DNA of 5,283 nt. Source: SG8-41 sp035456985 (lineage in GTDB: Bacteria > Pseudomonadota > Gammaproteobacteria > Burkholderiales > SG8-41). The notes beneath the pieces are model-generated. The model had not been told where the DNA came from. It saw only the letters and a list, made by a program, of their open reading frames with translations, and ran no database searches. The DNA lies in assembly GCA_035456985.1 (NCBI GenBank), contig DATICE010000150.1:1-5283 (forward strand). Direction: 5' to 3'. Below, in pieces: positions 1 through 5,283 of the stretch (position 1 is its first letter; every line of letters starts with the position of its first letter). The position numbers were made by a program, and so were the translations under genes.

Positions 1-2630
<2,630 letters not shown>

Positions 2631-2631
<1 letters not shown>

Positions 2632-3107
2632 TGGGCAAGATCCCGATCACGATCAGCGGCGCGGAGAAACTGCGCGCCGAGCTGCAGGAACTGAAGACGG
2701 TGCAGCGGCCGGCGATTTCCACGGCCATCGCGGAGGCGCGCTCCCACGGCGATCTCTCGGAGAACGCGGAGTATCACGCGGCCAAGGAGCGGCAGGGATT
2801 CATCGAGGGCCGCATCTCCGACCTCGAGGCGAAGCTTGCCAATGCCCAGATCATCAATCCCGCCTTGCTCGACGCCGACGGGCGCTGCGTGTTCGGAGCC
2901 ACCGTGGACCTCGAGGACATGAAGAGCGGGGAAGTCGTGACCTACCAGATCGTCGGCGACGACGAGGGCGACATCAAGCAGGGCAAGGTCTCAATCGGCT
3001 CGCCGCTCGCTCGCGCCCTGATCGGCAAGTATCCGGGCGACATCGCCGAGGTGAAGGCCCCGGGCGGCGTGCGCGAGTACGAGATTCTCGACGTCCGGTA
3101 CGTCTAG
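2631..3107 (+). CDS. greA: Transcription elongation factor GreA
   Basis: GreA enters the secondary channel of RNA polymerase and stimulates the polymerase to cleave the 3' end of backtracked RNA, releasing arrested complexes. The 158-residue product is the usual family length. The N-terminal coiled-coil domain (about 1-75) carries the tip motif HGDLSENAEYHAAKE, with the acidic pair D41 and E44 that positions the catalytic metal. The C-terminal FKBP-like domain (about 84-158) includes VFGATV, YQIVGDDE, SPLARALIGK and PGGVREYEI. The presence of D41/E44 and the HGDLxENAEY signature favours GreA over GreB or Rnk. The ATG overlaps the carB TGA (TGATG), and a modest AGGTG lies 5 bases upstream (2621-2625). 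This start gives the typical N-terminus (MGKIPITISGAEKLRAEL) and implies translational coupling to carB. A longer in-frame reading from 2538 would bury an extension inside carB and is not credible. Confidence 0.97.
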
Positions 3108-3146
3108 TGAGCGGTAAGCAGTAAGCGGACACCGCTCACCGTTTAC
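3107..3146. repeat. Inverted array of GTRARCR heptamers between convergent greA and yhbY; possible bidirectional terminator
   Basis: Reading the + strand, three heptamers stand head to tail: GTGAGCG (3107-3113), GTAAGCA (3114-3120) and GTAAGCG (3121-3127). The minus strand carries two more, GTAAACG (3146-3140) and GTGAGCG (3139-3133). The halves face each other and can fold in two exclusive ways: a perfect 9-bp stem (3107-3115 with 3131-3139, 15-base loop), or an 8-bp stem with one G-U pair (3121-3128 with 3139-3146, 10-base loop). The array begins on the last base of the greA stop and overlaps the yhbY stop (TAA, 3145-3143). No T-tract follows on either strand, so it is not a textbook intrinsic terminator, although its position between converging genes fits transcript ending or 3'-end protection. 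The repeat is seen directly; the role is inference. Confidence 0.75.
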
Positions 3147-3496
3147 CTTTCATGCTGGAATGTACGCTTGGGACGGTATCGCGGCTTCTTGCCCCCGCGC
3201 AGCGCGGGTTTCGGCTCGGCGGATTCCGGGCGCGGCCGGAAAACGACCAGGATCTTTCCAATGTGCTGCACCGGGCTGGCGGAGAGCGCCGCGCAGATCC
3301 TCCCGATCAGCGCCTCGCGCGCGCGGCGGTCATCGCCCAGCACCCGGATCTTGATGAGTTCACGGCCTTTCAGCGCATTGTCGATTTCGTGGAGCACGGC
3401 AGGCGTGAGGCCCGCCTCTCCGATCATGATCACCGGATGCAGGTGATGGGCGCGGGCGCGCAGCGCGCGCCGCTCGGCTGGATTCAGTTCCTTCAT
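3143..3496 (-). CDS. yhbY: CRS1/YhbY-type RNA-binding protein, ribosome assembly
   Basis: This small protein (117 residues) has a single CRS1/YhbY (CRM) domain with a KH-like fold. In E. coli YhbY associates with pre-50S particles, and plant relatives act in group II intron splicing. Residues 1-88 align by eye with the family: MKELNPAERRALRARAHHLHPVIMIG, then the KH-like GxxG loop GEAG (26-29) followed by LT, RELIKIRV (45-52), and HIGKILVVFRP (79-89). It is about 20 residues longer than E. coli YhbY (97), the excess being a basic, proline-rich tail (about 87-117, with R/K at 87, 89, 96, 100, 103, 104, 106, 108, 110, 111 and 117) that could add RNA contacts. The frame stays open upstream, but the ATG at 3496-3494 gives the canonical N-terminus; longer starts would run into rlmE. 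I see no good Shine-Dalgarno before this ATG. The gene converges on greA and diverges from rlmE. Confidence 0.93.
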   Translation of the reverse strand: MKELNPAERRALRARAHHLHPVIMIGEAGLTPAVLHEIDNALKGRELIKIRVLGDDRRAREALIGRICAALSASPVQHIGKILVVFRPRPESAEPKPALRGGKKPRYRPKRTFQHER

Positions 3497-3517
3497 CGGG
3501 GCAAGCGAGTGTAGCGG

Positions 3518-4138
3518 ATGGGCCGGGTTCGCGGCAAAACGTGGATGCAGGAGCACGTCACGGACAGCTACGTGAAGCGTGCGCGCGCCGAAGGCATGCG
3601 CTCGCGCGCCTCCTACAAGCTCGAGCAGATCGCCGGCCGCGACCGGCTGCTCGCTCCGGGGATGCTGGTGGTGGATCTCGGCGCGGCGCCCGGGGGCTGG
3701 TCGCAAGTCGCGGCGCGGGGAATCGCGCCGGGCGGACGCGTGATCGCGCTCGATCTCATCGAGATGACGGGGCTTGCCGGTGTGACATTCATACACGGGG
3801 ATTTCCACGATAGCGAAGTGGTCGCGGCGCTCGAGCGCGCGCTTGCCGGCGGCAAGGCGGACCTTGTGGTCTCGGATATGGCCCCCAATTTAAGTGGTAT
3901 TCCCGCAACGGACCAGGCCCGCGCGCTGGAGCTCGCTGAACTGGCGCGGGACTTTGCGTTGAAGCATTTGAAACCGCAGGGCAATTTCCTGGTCAAAGCC
4001 TTCCAGGGCGCGGGCTTCGAAGATTTCGTCAAGAGCCTGCGGCGGCAGTATCGCACGGTCGCTGTGCGCAAGCCGGAGGCATCCAGGAGCCGTTCGCGCG
4101 AAGTCTACCTGCTGGCGAAGGGATTGCAGCGGGCGTGA
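3518..4138 (+). CDS. rlmE: 23S rRNA (uridine-2552-2'-O)-methyltransferase RlmE (FtsJ/RrmJ)
   Basis: RlmE uses S-adenosylmethionine to methylate the 2'-OH of U2552 in the A-loop of 23S rRNA, a late step in 50S maturation. The 206-residue protein is close to the usual length (209 in E. coli). The Rossmann-like fold shows SAM motif I VVDLGAAPGGWSQ (51-63, D53), an acidic residue at the end of the next strand (D79 in VIALDL), and GDF (D96). The catalytic K-D-K-E tetrad is complete: K34 (SRASYKL), D120 (VVSDMAPNLSG), K160 (FLVKAFQG) and E195 (SREVYLLAKG). These correspond to E. coli K38, D124, K164 and E199 with a constant offset of four. The start is well bounded: an in-frame TAG lies at 3512-3514, just before the ATG at 3518. 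The ribosome binding site is weak (AGCGAG, 3504-3509). ftsH follows on the same strand after 68 bases, the usual rlmE-ftsH operon pairing. Confidence 0.97.
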   Translation: MGRVRGKTWMQEHVTDSYVKRARAEGMRSRASYKLEQIAGRDRLLAPGMLVVDLGAAPGGWSQVAARGIAPGGRVIALDLIEMTGLAGVTFIHGDFHDSEVVAALERALAGGKADLVVSDMAPNLSGIPATDQARALELAELARDFALKHLKPQGNFLVKAFQGAGFEDFVKSLRRQYRTVAVRKPEASRSRSREVYLLAKGLQRA

Positions 4139-4140
4139 GT

Positions 4141-4159
4141 GCAGCCGCGGCTGCGCCGC
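4141..4159 (+). other. GC-rich palindrome/hairpin in the rlmE-ftsH spacer
   Basis: GCAGCCGCGGCTGC (4141-4154) is a perfect 14-base palindrome two bases after the rlmE stop. An overlapping alternative stem pairs GCGGC (4147-4151) with GCCGC (4155-4159) around a TGC loop. No T-run follows, so I do not call it a terminator. It may stabilise the rlmE mRNA 3' end or set the rlmE:ftsH ratio, or be chance in GC-rich DNA. Downstream, TAGAAT (4174-4179) resembles a -10 box, but the expected -35 position (around 4151-4156) has no TTGACA-like match, so no promoter is claimed. Confidence 0.45.
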
Positions 4160-4196
4160 ATGCCAAAAGAGACTAGAATTGAGCCGGTTGAAGCTG

Positions 4197-4209
4197 AGGA
4201 GCAAGCTTG
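4197..4209 (+). promoter_or_regulatory. Ribosome binding site that fixes the TTG start of ftsH
   Basis: AGGAG at 4197-4201 lies 5 bases before TTG (4207-4209), ideal spacing. The next in-frame candidate, GTG at 4219, is 17 bases away and would cut into the N-terminal membrane segment. No ATG is available nearby: the first in-frame one is at 4261, inside transmembrane segment 1. The first coding bases (about 4207-4235) are distinctly A/T-rich for this window, which would keep the initiation site unstructured. Confidence 0.85.
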
Positions 4210-5283
4210 AATAACCTTGTGAAAAATATAGCAATCTGGCTGGTGATCGCGCTGGTGCTGATGACGGTGTTCAACCAGTTCAGCACGCGTCAGGCCTCCC
4301 AGAAGGCGATCGAGTATTCCCAGTTCATCGAGGAGGTGAAGCAGGGGCGGATCGCCAAGGTCACGATCGAAGGCCGGGTGTTGAAGGGCGTGAAGACGAC
4401 CGGGGAGCGCTTCACCACCTATTCGCCGTCCGACCCGTGGCTGGTGTCGGACCTCCTGAAGAACGGCGTGATCATCGAAGCCAAGCCCGAGGAGGAGCCC
4501 TCGCTCCTCATGAACATCTTCGTGTCGTGGTTCCCGATGCTGCTCCTCATCGGCGTGTGGATCTTCTTCATGCGCCAGATGCAGGGCGGGGGCCGCGGCG
4601 GGGCGTTCTCGTTCGGCAAGAGCCGGGCGCGCATGCTCGACGAGTCGAACAACACCATCACCTTCGCCGACGTCGCCGGTTGCGAGGAGGCGAAGGAGGA
4701 GGTCGCGGAGCTGGTCGAGTTCCTGCGCGATCCCTCCAAGTTCCAGAAGCTCGGCGGGCGCATCCCGCGCGGGGTGCTGATGGTGGGCAATCCCGGCACC
4801 GGCAAGACCCTGCTCGCCAAGGCGATCGCGGGCGAGGCCAAGGTTCCGTTCTTCTCCATCTCGGGCTCCGATTTCGTGGAGATGTTTGTCGGCGTGGGCG
4901 CAGCGCGCGTGCGCGACATGTTCGAGCAGGCGAAGAAGCACGCCCCCTGCATCGTGTTCATCGACGAGATTGACGCCGTCGGGCGCCAGCGCGGCGCGGG
5001 ACTGGGCGGGGGCAACGACGAGCGCGAGCAGACTTTGAACCAGCTGCTGGTGGAGATGGACGGGTTCGAGACCAACTCGGGCGTCATCGTGATCGCGGCG
5101 ACCAACCGCCCGGACGTGCTCGACCCGGCGCTGTTGCGGCCTGGCCGCTTCGACCGCCAGGTGGTGGTGCCGCTGCCCGACATCCGCGGGCGCGAGCAAA
5201 TCCTGCAGGTGCACATGCGGAAGGTCCCGATGGCGCCCGACGTCAAGGCCGACATCATTGCGCGCGGAACCCCGGGCTTTTCC
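4207..5283 (+). CDS. ftsH: ATP-dependent zinc metalloprotease FtsH (3'-truncated by the window edge)
   Basis: FtsH is the membrane-anchored AAA+ protease that extracts and degrades damaged membrane proteins and, in E. coli, regulators such as sigma-32 and LpxC. The window holds 359 codons of an expected roughly 640. Layout: TM1 about 7-21 (IAIWLVIALVLMTVF); periplasmic domain about 25-100; TM2 about 104-122 (NIFVSWFPMLLLIGVWIFFMRQMQGG). The AAA+ core begins near TFADVAGCEEAKEEVAELVEFL. Walker A is GNPGTGKT (194-201, K200), the pore-loop aromatic is F227 in MFVGVGAARVRD, Walker B is CIVFIDEID (D253, E254), and the second region of homology is AATNRPDVLDPALLRPGRFDR, with arginine fingers R311 and R314. 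The frame ends in ARGTPGFS, before the HEXXH zinc site, which lies outside the window. The TTG start is chosen from its ribosome binding site and the N-terminus it gives (MNNLVKNIAIWLVIALVL), like that of E. coli FtsH. Walker A has N195 where FtsH usually has proline. Probably co-transcribed with rlmE. Confidence 0.98.
   Translation, partial: MNNLVKNIAIWLVIALVLMTVFNQFSTRQASQKAIEYSQFIEEVKQGRIAKVTIEGRVLKGVKTTGERFTTYSPSDPWLVSDLLKNGVIIEAKPEEEPSLLMNIFVSWFPMLLLIGVWIFFMRQMQGGGRGGAFSFGKSRARMLDESNNTITFADVAGCEEAKEEVAELVEFLRDPSKFQKLGGRIPRGVLMVGNPGTGKTLLAKAIAGEAKVPFFSISGSDFVEMFVGVGAARVRDMFEQAKKHAPCIVFIDEIDAVGRQRGAGLGGGNDEREQTLNQLLVEMDGFETNSGVIVIAATNRPDVLDPALLRPGRFDRQVVVPLPDIRGREQILQVHMRKVPMAPDVKADIIARGTPGFS

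Noticed and set aside
3497..3808. N-terminal extension of yhbY upstream of the ATG at 3496
   Set aside because: The frame is open, but these bases encode the start and SAM motif of rlmE on the other strand, and known YhbY proteins begin at the MKELNP-like position.
3864..3894. Promoter-like pair TTGTGG ... TTTAAG inside rlmE
   Set aside because: Spacing of 19 bases and weak matches at both boxes, inside conserved coding sequence; not enough to call a promoter for ftsH.
4105..5214. Long minus-strand open frame (369 codons) opposite ftsH
   Set aside because: Antisense to clearly conserved ftsH; low-complexity HLHQ/EHRHQHQ-type composition and no domain. It is a shadow of the GC-rich coding strand.

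Overview
The window reads as a piece of a GC-rich proteobacterial core chromosome. The gene order carB-greA-(yhbY reversed)-rlmE-ftsH, together with the protein sequences, suggests a betaproteobacterium, but I cannot place it more closely without a database search. There is no sign of mobile DNA, phage, CRISPR, tRNA or rRNA. Nearly all the sequence is coding and the codon bias is uniform. I found no new system here; the items worth a second look are small, local features.

Layout: positions 1-2631 hold the 3' four-fifths of carB, the large subunit of carbamoyl-phosphate synthase, cut by the left edge at about residue 200 of the E. coli protein. Its stop codon overlaps by one base the start of greA (2631-3107), a transcript-cleavage factor, so the two are very probably co-transcribed. 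greA then meets the convergent gene yhbY (3143-3496, minus strand), a small CRS1/YhbY-type RNA-binding protein of 50S assembly. Between them is a 40-base inverted array of a GTRARCR heptamer that overlaps both stop codons. Only 21 bases separate the yhbY start from the divergent rlmE (3518-4138), the 23S rRNA 2'-O-methyltransferase. A 68-base spacer with a GC-rich palindrome and a strong ribosome binding site leads into ftsH (TTG start at 4207). The right edge cuts ftsH after its AAA+ arginine fingers and before the zinc-protease domain.

How the genes relate: carB feeds carbamoyl phosphate to arginine and pyrimidine synthesis, and GreA rescues backtracked RNA polymerase. YhbY and RlmE both act on the large ribosomal subunit. 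RlmE and FtsH form a widely conserved pair, heat-shock induced in E. coli, that links late ribosome modification to membrane-protein quality control. The yhbY/rlmE/ftsH neighbourhood beside greA also occurs in enteric bacteria, so this is an old, conserved housekeeping block.
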